The notes below the pieces were generated by a model, which had not been told where the DNA came from, did no database searches, and worked only from the letters and a program-made list of their open reading frames with translations. Shown here one piece after another: positions 32,144-40,325 of a stretch of 41,658 nt of DNA. This DNA is from Lachnospiraceae bacterium. Lineage in GTDB: Bacteria; Bacillota; Clostridia; Lachnospirales; Lachnospiraceae. Position 1 is the stretch's first letter, and each line of letters starts with the position of its first letter. The translations under genes were made by a program, and so were the position numbers. The stretch spans positions 10,336 through 51,993 of the forward strand of contig JAAUZX010000020.1 of NCBI GenBank assembly GCA_014804365.1, in the 5' to 3' direction.

Positions 32144-33958
32144 ATGGCAGCCATAGACCAGAGTAAAATCAGAAATTTTTGTATCGTAGCCCATATCGAT
32201 CACGGTAAATCGACATTGGCGGATCGGATCATAGAGAAGACGGGACTGCTTACCAGCAGGGAGATGCAGGCGCAGGTGCTCGATAATATGGAACTGGAGC
32301 GGGAGCGGGGAATCACGATCAAGGCGCAAGCGGTACGCATCGTGTATAATGCCAAGGACGGGAACGAGTATATATTCAACCTAATCGACACTCCCGGACA
32401 TGTGGATTTTAATTATGAAGTAAGCCGTTCTCTGGCGGCGTGTGACGGTGCGATTCTCGTGGTGGATGCCGCACAGGGCATTGAGGCGCAGACCTTGGCC
32501 AATGTGTATCTGGCATTGGATCATGATCTGGATGTTTTCCCGGTGATCAATAAGATCGACCTGCCCAGCGCGGAGCCGGAGCGGGTGAAAAATGAGATCG
32601 AGGACGTGATCGGTATCGAGGCGCAGGATGCGCCGATGATCTCGGCGAAGAACGGTATCGGTATCGAGGAAGTCTTAGAGGCGGTGGTGGAGAAGATTCC
32701 TGCGCCGAAGGGCAGTCCGGACAACCCGTTACAGGCGTTGATTTTTGATTCCGTTTACGATTCCTATAAGGGAGTGATCGTATTCTGCCGTATTATGGAG
32801 GGCAGAGTGGCGAAAGGCACATCGATCAGGATGATGGCGACCGGCGCTACCGCGGAAGTGGTGGAGGTAGGCTACTTCGGTGCGGGACAGTTCATACCCT
32901 GCGAGGAGCTGTCGGCCGGTATGGTAGGCTATCTGACGGCTTCCATCAAGAATGTGAAAGATACGGCGGTGGGCGACACGGTGACGGATGTGAACAATCC
33001 CTGTGCGGAGCCGCTTCCGGGCTATAAGAAAGTTAATTCCATGGTGTATTGCGGTATGTATCCCGCGGACGGCGCGAAATATCCGGATCTGCGTGATGCG
33101 CTGGAGAAGCTGCAGTTAAACGATGCGTCCCTGCATTATGAGCCGGAAACGTCAATCGCGCTTGGCTTCGGTTTCCGTTGCGGATTTCTGGGACTTTTGC
33201 ACTTGGAGATCATTCAGGAGCGGCTGGAGAGAGAGTATAATCTGGATTTGGTGACTACCGCACCGGGTGTTATTTATAGAGTGCATAAGACGGACGGAAC
33301 CATGATCGAGCTGACGAATCCTTCCAATCTGCCTGATCCGGCGCAGATCGACTACATGGAAGAACCGGTGGTCAGCGCGGAGATCATGGTCACCACGGAG
33401 TTTATCGGTTCCATTATGCAGTTGTGTCAGGAGAGACGGGGAAGATACATCAGCACGGAGTATATTGAGGCCTCCAGAGCCTTGTTGAAATACGAGCTGC
33501 CGCTTAATGAGATCATCTATGATTTCTTTGACGCGCTGAAATCCCGTTCCAGAGGGTATGCCTCTTTTGATTATGAGCTTAAGGGCTATGAGGAGTCTAA
33601 GCTGGTGAAGCTGGATATCCTGATCAATCACGATGAAGTGGATGCCTTATCCTTTATCGTGCACGCGGACAGTGCTTACGAGCGGGGCAGGAAGATGTGT
33701 GAGAAGCTAAAAGATGAGATTCCCAGACATCTCTTCGAGATCCCGATTCAGGCGGCGGTGGGCGGGAAGATCATCGCCAGAGAGACGGTCAAGGCGATGC
33801 GTAAGGACGTACTTGCCAAGTGTTACGGCGGCGATATCACCCGTAAGAAGAAATTGCTTGAGAAGCAGAAGGAAGGCAAGAAGCGCATGCGTCAGGTAGG
33901 TAACGTGGAGATCCCGCAGAGTGCGTTTATGAGCGTTTTGAAACTGGATGATAACTGA
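32144..33958 (+). CDS. lepA: Elongation factor 4 (LepA), back-translocating GTPase
   Basis: A 604-residue translational GTPase. G1 is AHIDHGKST (residues 16-24), the switch region carries [11 protein letters not shown]3 is DTPGHVDF, G4 is NKID, and G5 is SAKNG. Domains II and III follow, then the LepA-specific C-terminal domain with [15 protein letters not shown] near the end. LepA acts on the ribosome during initiation or stalled elongation. I start at ATG 32144, after GAGGAG, because the protein then begins as the family usually does; longer in-frame starts overlap the promoter. It is followed by hemW, a conserved pairing in Firmicutes. Confidence 0.97.
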   Translation: MAAIDQSKIRNFCIVAHIDHGKSTLADRIIEKTGLLTSREMQAQVLDNMELERERGITIKAQAVRIVYNAKDGNEYIFNLIDTPGHVDFNYEVSRSLAACDGAILVVDAAQGIEAQTLANVYLALDHDLDVFPVINKIDLPSAEPERVKNEIEDVIGIEAQDAPMISAKNGIGIEEVLEAVVEKIPAPKGSPDNPLQALIFDSVYDSYKGVIVFCRIMEGRVAKGTSIRMMATGATAEVVEVGYFGAGQFIPCEELSAGMVGYLTASIKNVKDTAVGDTVTDVNNPCAEPLPGYKKVNSMVYCGMYPADGAKYPDLRDALEKLQLNDASLHYEPETSIALGFGFRCGFLGLLHLEIIQERLEREYNLDLVTTAPGVIYRVHKTDGTMIELTNPSNLPDPAQIDYMEEPVVSAEIMVTTEFIGSIMQLCQERRGRYISTEYIEASRALLKYELPLNEIIYDFFDALKSRSRGYASFDYELKGYEESKLVKLDILINHDEVDALSFIVHADSAYERGRKMCEKLKDEIPRHLFEIPIQAAVGGKIIARETVKAMRKDVLAKCYGGDITRKKKLLEKQKEGKKRMRQVGNVEIPQSAFMSVLKLDDN

Positions 33959-34023
33959 CGCATATAACAGAGGCGGGACGGATAAGACAATGAACTGACA
34001 TAGCAGGACGAAGAAGTGACATT

Positions 34024-35304
34024 ATGAAAGAGTTGAGTATTTATATACACATTCCCTTTTGCGTCAGGAAATGTCTTTACTGCGATTTCCTGTCTTTTCC
34101 TATGGCGAAAGACACAGATTTATGGAAAAAAGCAGATATACGGCTGGCTGCAGATGTACGGAAGTGTAAGGATAAATGGAAAACCTACGGAGTGGAAAGT
34201 TATGTAAACTTACTGCGCTGGGAGATTACACAGTCAGCTGCATTATACCAAAAATATCGTGTGATATCTATATTCTTGGGCGGCGGCACGCCGTCTCTGC
34301 TTCCGGCAGATCTGATCAGCCGGATCATGGAAACGGTCAGAGCGAACTATCGGATGGCGGAGAATGCCGAGGTTACCATGGAGATGAATCCGGGGACGAT
34401 AGAAAACGGGGAGCCGGAACAATACATAACATGCGGTATTAATCGCGTCAGCATAGGGCTGCAGTCCGCGGATGACGAGGAACTTCGGCGGATCGGCAGG
34501 ATACACGATTACGCTTCTTTTCTGAAAACCTATGATCTGGTGCGCGGGGCGGGCTTTCGCAATGTCAATATTGATATCATGGCGGCGCTTCCGGGACAGG
34601 ATACAGCTTCCTATGAGCGGACGCTTCGGAAGGTGACGGCGCTTGCACCGGAGCATATATCGGCCTACAGCCTGATTCTGGAAGAGGGAACGCCTCTGTA
34701 CGTGCGGCAGTCGGAATACTCTTTTCCGACGGAAGAAGAGGATCAGGAGATGGACCGACTTACAAGACAGTATCTGGATTCCTGTGGTTATCATAGATAC
34801 GAGATATCCAATTATGCCAAAGACGGTTATGAGTGCAGGCATAACAAAGTGTATTGGCAGCGGGGAGATTATGTGGGATTCGGACTGGGGGCTTCCTCTA
34901 TGGTGCAGAACGTCAGATGGAGCAATCCGGATACGATGGAAAGATATGCGATGTATGTTATGAGTGCAGAATCTAAGCATGGAGATGACGGTGCGGAATA
35001 CGGGCGGCTTATAGAGGTGAACGGGCAGGGAGAGCCGGAGACCAGATATATACCGTACAGACAAGTGCTGAGCCGACAGGAGCAGATGGAGGAGTATATG
35101 TTTCTCGGACTGCGTATGGTCTGCGGCGTCAGCGCGGCAAAGTTCGAGCATATATTTGGCAGTCCTATAGAGGACATATACGGCGAGACGATAGAATGTC
35201 TGCGGCAGCAGGGGCTTCTTGTGCGGGACGGGGACGAAATCAGTCTGACGGAGCGCGGGCTGGACGTGAGTAATTATGCAATGTCGCAGTTTTTGTTTGA
35301 TTGA
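34024..35304 (+). CDS. hemW: Radical SAM heme chaperone HemW
   Basis: A 426-residue radical SAM protein with the CxxxCxxC cluster in FCVRKCLYCDF near residues 13-23 and the downstream IFLGGGTPSLL, MEMNPGT and NRVSIGLQSADDEELRRIGR blocks. The C-terminal HemN-like domain is present. HemW lacks the extra N-terminal cysteine of true coproporphyrinogen oxidase HemN and is known as a heme-binding chaperone, so the older name oxygen-independent coproporphyrinogen oxidase-like is not preferred. Residues about 27-52 contain a somewhat long charged insertion (AKDTDLWKKADIRLAADVRK) between the cluster and the next helix. It lies 65 bases after lepA. Confidence 0.94.
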   Translation: MKELSIYIHIPFCVRKCLYCDFLSFPMAKDTDLWKKADIRLAADVRKCKDKWKTYGVESYVNLLRWEITQSAALYQKYRVISIFLGGGTPSLLPADLISRIMETVRANYRMAENAEVTMEMNPGTIENGEPEQYITCGINRVSIGLQSADDEELRRIGRIHDYASFLKTYDLVRGAGFRNVNIDIMAALPGQDTASYERTLRKVTALAPEHISAYSLILEEGTPLYVRQSEYSFPTEEEDQEMDRLTRQYLDSCGYHRYEISNYAKDGYECRHNKVYWQRGDYVGFGLGASSMVQNVRWSNPDTMERYAMYVMSAESKHGDDGAEYGRLIEVNGQGEPETRYIPYRQVLSRQEQMEEYMFLGLRMVCGVSAAKFEHIFGSPIEDIYGETIECLRQQGLLVRDGDEISLTERGLDVSNYAMSQFLFD

Positions 35305-35355
35305 GATTTATTTTCGCTTTTTTCAGACATTAGATGTCATTTTAAAGAATTTGTA

Positions 35356-35384
35356 TTGTAATTTATACATTGTCTTTGTATAAT
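35356..35384 (+). promoter_or_regulatory. Promoter of the sigK unit
   Basis: TTGTAA (35356-35361), 17-bp spacer, perfect TATAAT (35379-35384). This is a vegetative-type promoter, noteworthy for a late mother-cell sigma factor. The transcript would start near 35391. Confidence 0.75.
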
Positions 35385-35390
35385 ATTATT

Positions 35391-35475
35391 ATGGAAACCG
35401 CGAAGTCATGCCCTTTATGACTTGCCGGAAAACATATTTTCAGGTGGAAAGGCACTTAAGATGCCGCCGGGTCAT
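35391..35475 (+). ncRNA. Candidate structured leader RNA (riboswitch-like) upstream of sigK
   Basis: The leader can fold as a closed multi-branch structure. A closing stem pairs ATG...ACC (35391-35399, with a GAA bulge) with GGTCAT (35470-35475). Inside are three hairpins: AAGTCAT/ATGACTT (35403-35423, loop GCCCTTT), CC-G-GAAAA/TTTTC-A-GG (35425-35444, loop CATA), and GGCA/TGCC (35451-35465). The loop CCTTT could also pair with AAAGG (35448-35452). It does not match a riboswitch class that I can name. The sigK ribosome-binding sequence is 22 bases beyond it. Confidence 0.5.
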
Positions 35476-35507
35476 AGAATAGAGTAAATGGACTTTGGGG
35501 GCTTCTT

Positions 35508-36143
35508 TTGAAAACATTTAAGCAACCACTGACTGCGAAGGAAGAGGCCGTATACTTAAAGCTGTTGAAGACGGGGGAAGACGCAGATCGGGTGCGGGCT
35601 AAGGAAATTCTCATAGAACATAACCTGCGTCTGGTTGCACATATTGCCAAGAAATATCAGAATGTGGATGAAGAGATGGAAGACATGATCTCGATCGGGA
35701 CGATCGGGCTGATCAAAGCGATCGATTCTTTCGATGCCGGTAAGGGTAAATTAAGCACCTACGCATCCCGATGTATCGACAATGAACTGCTGATGTTTCT
35801 GCGTGCAAAGAAGAAAACGTCCAGAGAAGTGTCTCTCTATGAGCCGATCGGTACGGATCGGGAAGGCAATGAGATCAATCTGCTAGACATTATAGAGCAG
35901 GATCAGATTGATGTGATCGACAGGATGGAGGCCGAGGATAAGCTGAGCAGGCTTTCGGGACTGATTCATGAGAGACTCAGTGACAGGGAACGGGAGATTA
36001 TAACGCTGCGATATGGTCTGACGAGTGAATACGAGGTGACCCAGAGAGAGATAGGACGCAAGCTGGGGATTTCAAGAAGCTACGTTTCGAGGATAGAGAA
36101 GAGGGCGCTTGAGAAACTCAGGGAGGCTTACGAGGCGTTGTAA
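35508..36143 (+). CDS. sigK: Sporulation RNA polymerase sigma factor SigK
   Basis: A 211-residue sigma-70 factor of the SigE/SigK group. Region 2 reads LIEHNLRLVAHIAKKYQNVD then EEMEDMISIGTIGLIKAIDS and ASRCIDNELLMFLRAKKK; region 4 ends with TQREIGRKLGISRSYVSRIE then KRALEKLREAY. The linker SLYEPIGTDREGNEINLLDI is typical of SigK, the late mother-cell factor. There is no hydrophobic pro-sequence, so SpoIVFB-type processing is not expected. The gene is continuous, with no skin-like insertion. Translation appears to start at TTG 35508, since upstream in-frame codons offer no ATG or GTG before a stop; GGGGG lies 7 bases before. A 7-codon frame (35488-35511) overlaps this start. Confidence 0.9.
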   Translation: MKTFKQPLTAKEEAVYLKLLKTGEDADRVRAKEILIEHNLRLVAHIAKKYQNVDEEMEDMISIGTIGLIKAIDSFDAGKGKLSTYASRCIDNELLMFLRAKKKTSREVSLYEPIGTDREGNEINLLDIIEQDQIDVIDRMEAEDKLSRLSGLIHERLSDREREIITLRYGLTSEYEVTQREIGRKLGISRSYVSRIEKRALEKLREAYEAL

Positions 36144-36174
36144 GTTGTGTAAGGGCTAAGGAGGAAACGGAAGT

Positions 36175-37302
36175 ATGCTTTTTGTAAAAAAGGATGACTT
36201 GAAGGTAGGAATGCGGCTGGCACGTCCTATTTACAATAAAGACGGTGTCCTGTTGTATGAGCGCAATTCCAAGCTGACTATGCAGGGTATTGTGAGTATT
36301 AAGAATTTCGGACTGATCGGGATCTTCGTGCTGGAGCCGGCAGAACCCGTTCCGCCCATGACGCAGGCGGATATTGATTTTGAAAGGTTTCAGACGATGT
36401 GCGTCTTCTCAATCAGGGAAGAGCTGGAGAAGATCCTGCAGACGAAACGACTGTATAAGATGCCTACGATCGCCGCAAATATTACCAAAAACTACGGACA
36501 TTTGGATAAGAAGCTCAATTTCGTACAGAATCTGCGCAGCAAGGAGGACTATATCTATAAGCACTCCCTGAATGTGGCGATTCTGTGCGCTATGGTAACG
36601 CATGTTATGAATCTGAGGCTGGATGAGCAGGTAGAGACAGTGCAGGCGGCTATTATCCATGATATCGGCAAACTGACTGTGCCGAAGAATATATCCGGTA
36701 AGGATAATCTGACCGATGAGGAGCAGGAGTTTGTCCGGGCTGCAGAGCAGCAGGGGCATAATCTGATTGATCTCGTGTTTTCTTCGAGTCCTAATATCAA
36801 GAGGATCTGCTCGCAGGCACAGAGGCTGCTGGCGAGCCTTGATACGCAGGAGGATATTTCTTCCATGAAGTTGGTCAACGGCGCTAAGGTGCTGGCGGTC
36901 ATGGAGACTTTTGACACGATGACGGCGATGCAGGTGGAGAAGGAACCGGAATCCGAAGTGGCGGCTCTTAAGCATCTGCTTGATAACCCGCAGATATATG
37001 ACCGTGATGTGGTGAAAGGACTGATCCGGTCTATCAGCATTCTGGGACCCGGCACCAGCGTGGAGCTTAATACCGGCGAGAAGGCGCTCGTTCTGGCGGA
37101 CAATGCGCAGAACATACTGGAGCCGATGATCCTGATGTTCGGCGATAACAGTATCGTGGACTTAAGTGACAGAGAGCGGTTCGGAGATCTGGAGATCAAG
37201 GATATCATGAAGACCATGGATAACCGTCATGTGATGGACATGGATCTGTTAAAAAAGCAAGGAATCAAGGTCGAGGAACCTGAGTATGTAACAGTACCAT
37301 AA
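36175..37302 (+). CDS. Degenerate HD-GYP domain protein
   Basis: A 375-residue soluble protein, 31 bases after sigK, with AAGGAGG before the ATG. Residues 1-60 resemble the N-terminal domain often found before HD-GYP domains (KVGMRLARPIYNKDGVLLYE). The HD fold is at residues 125-260, with His130 (YKHSLNVA), His162-Asp163 and Lys166 (IIHDIGKL). The region that should carry HHExxDGxGYP reads SQAQRLLASLDTQEDISS, so the GYP motif and its metal-binding histidines are missing. The following FDTMTA matches the usual YDALT. c-di-GMP hydrolysis is thus doubtful; a binding or regulatory role is more likely. Position between sigK and pilT suggests a link to one of them. Confidence 0.82.
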   Translation: MLFVKKDDLKVGMRLARPIYNKDGVLLYERNSKLTMQGIVSIKNFGLIGIFVLEPAEPVPPMTQADIDFERFQTMCVFSIREELEKILQTKRLYKMPTIAANITKNYGHLDKKLNFVQNLRSKEDYIYKHSLNVAILCAMVTHVMNLRLDEQVETVQAAIIHDIGKLTVPKNISGKDNLTDEEQEFVRAAEQQGHNLIDLVFSSSPNIKRICSQAQRLLASLDTQEDISSMKLVNGAKVLAVMETFDTMTAMQVEKEPESEVAALKHLLDNPQIYDRDVVKGLIRSISILGPGTSVELNTGEKALVLADNAQNILEPMILMFGDNSIVDLSDRERFGDLEIKDIMKTMDNRHVMDMDLLKKQGIKVEEPEYVTVP

Positions 37303-37394
37303 CAGGTGTAATATAAACTGCCGTGCCACGGCGGGACAGAGAATGGGAGAAATACCTTCCATGCTACAATACAAGAAGAGGTGAGGACAGAGAA

Positions 37395-38450
37395 ATGCCG
37401 ACAATAGAAGAGATTATGAGAGTAGCCTGTGATGCGAAGGCGTCCGATGTACATGTTACGGTGGGTATACCGCCGAAGATGCGCGTAAACGGTAATCTGA
37501 TTACCATGAATTTTCCGAGGATGATGCCTGCAGATACACTGACACTTGCCTATTCCATGATGACCGATGTCCAGCGGGAGAAGTTTGATGAACGGGGCGA
37601 GTATGATATGTCTTTTTCCATACCGGAATTGGGCAGATATCGTGTTAATGTGTATAAGCAGAGAGGCTCGGCAGCTATGGCGCTTCGTCTGGTAGGTACG
37701 CAGGTTCCTTCGCCGGAAGTGCTGGGGGTGCCGGAGTCTGTTGTCAATCTGTATGAACGCAAGAGAGGATTGATTCTGGTAACAGGCCCTACAGGAAGCG
37801 GTAAATCTACTACATTGGCGGCAATCATAGATAAGATCAACAATAAGAGAGATGCCCATGTGATCACGCTGGAAGACCCCATCGAGTATCTGCATCAGCA
37901 TAAGATGGCTATGGTCAACCAGAGGGAGATCGGACTGGATTCCCAAAGCTATGCCAATGCGCTCAGAGCGGCGCTGCGTGAGGATCCCGATGTAATCCTT
38001 GTGGGAGAGATGCGTGACTTCGAGACCATCAGCGTAGCAATCACGGCGGCCGAGACAGGTCACCTTGTGCTGTCCACATTACATACCATCGGCGCGGCGA
38101 GTACGGTTGACCGTGTTATTGACGTATTCCCGCCCCATCAGCAGCAGCAGATCCGGGTACAGTTTGCCAACGTGCTGGAAGCAATTATTTCCCAGCAGTT
38201 GATTCCTACATTGGACGGGCATGGGCGTGTAGCGGCTTTTGAGGTGCTTCATGCAAATCATGCGGTAAGGAATCTGATCCGTGAAGGCAAGTCCCATCAG
38301 CTTGTTTCCACTATGCAGACAAATCGTAAAATGGGTATGATGACGATGGATGAGGCGATTATGCAGCTCTATTATGAAGGCAGGATCGATAGAGAGATGG
38401 CGATTCAGTTTGCGCAGGATCCTGACGGCATGCAGAATAAGCTTATGTAA
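37395..38450 (+). CDS. pilT: Type IV pilus retraction ATPase PilT
   Basis: A 351-residue secretion-type ATPase. The N-terminal PAS-like domain starts IEEIMRVACDAKASDVHVTV. Walker A is GPTGSGKST (residues 131-139), the Asp box is VITLEDPIEYLH, Walker B is REDPDVILVGEMRD, and the His box is AAETGHLVLSTLHTIGA. Family members form hexamers at the base of type IV pili and power retraction for twitching and DNA uptake. The start at 37395 is set by GAGG at 8-base spacing; the in-frame extension upstream lacks homology. No pilin, pilB or pilC gene is next to it. comM and dprA follow, so a competence connection is plausible. Confidence 0.95.
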   Translation: MPTIEEIMRVACDAKASDVHVTVGIPPKMRVNGNLITMNFPRMMPADTLTLAYSMMTDVQREKFDERGEYDMSFSIPELGRYRVNVYKQRGSAAMALRLVGTQVPSPEVLGVPESVVNLYERKRGLILVTGPTGSGKSTTLAAIIDKINNKRDAHVITLEDPIEYLHQHKMAMVNQREIGLDSQSYANALRAALREDPDVILVGEMRDFETISVAITAAETGHLVLSTLHTIGAASTVDRVIDVFPPHQQQQIRVQFANVLEAIISQQLIPTLDGHGRVAAFEVLHANHAVRNLIREGKSHQLVSTMQTNRKMGMMTMDEAIMQLYYEGRIDREMAIQFAQDPDGMQNKLM

Positions 38451-38498
38451 TTAAATAATTGGTGTTACATAATTAGAATATGCGGAATATCAGACAGA

Positions 38499-38526
38499 GG
38501 GCTTGACAAGTAGGTCAAGTCCTTTT
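38499..38526 (+). terminator. Short terminator-like hairpin after pilT
   Basis: GGGCTTGAC (38499-38507) pairs with GTCAAGTCC (38514-38522) with one mismatch around a 6-base loop, then TTTT. It overlaps the comM promoter. Confidence 0.65.
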
Positions 38527-38531
38527 ATGAT
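38503..38531 (+). promoter_or_regulatory. Promoter of comM-dprA, embedded in the pilT terminator
   Basis: A perfect TTGACA (38503-38508), 17-bp spacer and TATGAT (38526-38531). The -35 is part of the left arm and loop of the hairpin, and the -10 begins at the last T of the terminator. Confidence 0.72.
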
Positions 38532-38666
38532 GGAAAAAATATCTGTAATTCTGATCGTATCAGCAGCAGGCAGTTTCTATGCCGGTTTGCGGATATTCTA
38601 TTGATTCAGGCGTATCGCCGCAAGATTTCAGAGACAGAAATTATAAATTGTGAAGGAGGTATTATT

Positions 38667-40325
38667 TTGTTCAGTACAATTACATCAGGGACACTTTATG
38701 GCATCCGCAGCTGCCTGATTCAAGTGGAGGTGGATGTCTCGCAGGGACTTCCGTGTTTTCAGATCGTAGGTCTGCCGGGATCGGAGGTGCGGGAAGCCAG
38801 AGAAAGAGTCAAGGTTGCGCTTAAGAATGTAGGAGTCGAGCTGCCGCCTGTCAGTATTAATGTGAATCTTTCTCCGGCGGATATCCCTAAGAGCGGCACT
38901 ATGTTTGATTTGCCGGTGGCGGTGGGCATCATGACGGCATTGTCCAAAATTCCGGCGAAAGCTGCTGCGGATACGCTTCTGATCGGGGAGCTGGGGCTTT
39001 CCGGAGAGGTGAAGCCTGTGAAGGGCGTGCTTCCGATCGTGCGGGAGGCGGCGCACAGGAGGATCAAGAGGTGTATCCTGCCGGCGGAAAATCTGTGGGA
39101 AGGCTCTCTCGTGGAGCAGGTGGAAAGTGTTGGAGTGTCGGATATGCGGCAGGCTATAGAGACACTGACCGGCGTAAGACAGACGGCGGAGTGTAGGAGG
39201 GCGGAAGGTAATGCGGAACAAGGGGAAAACGGCGTGCAGATACATGGAGTCCATGACGATGTGTCACAACCGGGGCCAGCATACAGCGTATCGGAATATG
39301 ACGGAAGAAGAAGGGGAGCAGCGAATGTTGAGGAGTTGAGTGAAGACGCGGCGCGTACGACGGACAGTAGTCGGGAGGACTTCGCGGATATCAGCGGGCA
39401 GGAAAGCTTGAAAAGAGCGGCGGAAGTGGCGGCGGCGGGGTTTCACCATCTGCTGATCGTGGGACCGCCGGGAGCGGGTAAGACGATGCTGGCGAGCCGG
39501 ATTCCCACAATTCTTCCGCCCCTTTCGGCGGAGGAGAGCCTGGAGGTGTCTTCTGTTTACAGTATATCCGGTTTGCTGCGGGCGGAAAGCGGCCTTAAGA
39601 AGGAGCGCCCTTTCCTGAATCCCCACCATACCATCACAGGACAGGCACTTGTAGGCGGCGGACGGATTCCGACACCCGGAATTATAAGCCTTGCCCACAG
39701 AGGCGTGCTTTTTCTGGATGAGCTGCCGGAATTCAAGAGGGAGACGCTGGATATTCTCAGACAGCCCCTGGAGGATCGAAAAGTGCAGATCGCCAGAACC
39801 TGCGGGACTTATGTTTATCCCGCCGATTTTATGCTGGTGGGAGCCATGAATCCCTGCCCTTGCGGATATTATCCCGATATGGGGCGATGCCGGTGCACAC
39901 CTTCCGAGGTCAGACGCTATCTGCGGCGGGTGTCGGGACCCGTTTTAGACAGGATGGATATCTGCGTGCAGGCACAGCCGGTAGAATTTCATCATATCGC
40001 AGAGCCGGCGGCAGGAGAGAACAGCGACCGGATCAGAGCCCGCGTTATGCGTGCCAGAACAATACAGGCAGAGCGGTTTCAAGATACCGGTTTGCGGTTT
40101 AACTCGGACATGAAGGCAGGAGATGTGGAACGGTACTGCAAGCTGGGTGGAAAAGAGCAGAGATTTATGGAGCAGATGTTTGCGGCCATGCAGTTGTCTG
40201 CAAGAGGGTATCATAAGATTCTGAAAGTGGCGCGCACCATAGCGGATCTGGCAGGCTGTGAGCGGATCGGCGAGGAACATCTGGCGGAAGCGGTCTGCTA
40301 CAGACAGACGGAGGTGCTGCAATGA
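38667..40325 (+). CDS. comM: ComM/YifB family Mg-chelatase-like AAA+ ATPase
   Basis: About 552 residues from TTG 38667, which follows AGGAGGT by 6 bases; the longer frame upstream has no ribosome-binding site. The N-terminal Lon-like domain (residues 1-165) shows VEVDVSQGLPCFQIVGLPGS and VNLSPADIPKSGTMFDLPVA. The AAA+ part has Walker A VGPPGAGKTMLASRIP, Walker B VLFLDELPEF and a Cys-rich AMNPCPCGYYPDMGRCRC segment, then the C-terminal helical lid. In transformable bacteria ComM is a hexameric helicase that extends branch migration during recombination. The linker between the two parts (about residues 172-240) is long, acidic and low in complexity, unlike typical members. It overlaps dprA by four bases (ATGA). 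Confidence 0.93.
   Translation: MFSTITSGTLYGIRSCLIQVEVDVSQGLPCFQIVGLPGSEVREARERVKVALKNVGVELPPVSINVNLSPADIPKSGTMFDLPVAVGIMTALSKIPAKAAADTLLIGELGLSGEVKPVKGVLPIVREAAHRRIKRCILPAENLWEGSLVEQVESVGVSDMRQAIETLTGVRQTAECRRAEGNAEQGENGVQIHGVHDDVSQPGPAYSVSEYDGRRRGAANVEELSEDAARTTDSSREDFADISGQESLKRAAEVAAAGFHHLLIVGPPGAGKTMLASRIPTILPPLSAEESLEVSSVYSISGLLRAESGLKKERPFLNPHHTITGQALVGGGRIPTPGIISLAHRGVLFLDELPEFKRETLDILRQPLEDRKVQIARTCGTYVYPADFMLVGAMNPCPCGYYPDMGRCRCTPSEVRRYLRRVSGPVLDRMDICVQAQPVEFHHIAEPAAGENSDRIRARVMRARTIQAERFQDTGLRFNSDMKAGDVERYCKLGGKEQRFMEQMFAAMQLSARGYHKILKVARTIADLAGCERIGEEHLAEAVCYRQTEVLQ

Noticed and set aside
35391..35475. Known c-di-GMP-I, c-di-GMP-II or T-box riboswitch as identity of the sigK leader
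   Set aside because: The conserved sequence elements that I remember for those classes are not present, so I left it as an unnamed structured leader.
38601..38666. Longer N-terminus of ComM from an upstream start
   Set aside because: No ribosome-binding site there; AGGAGGT at 38654-38660 clearly serves the TTG at 38667.
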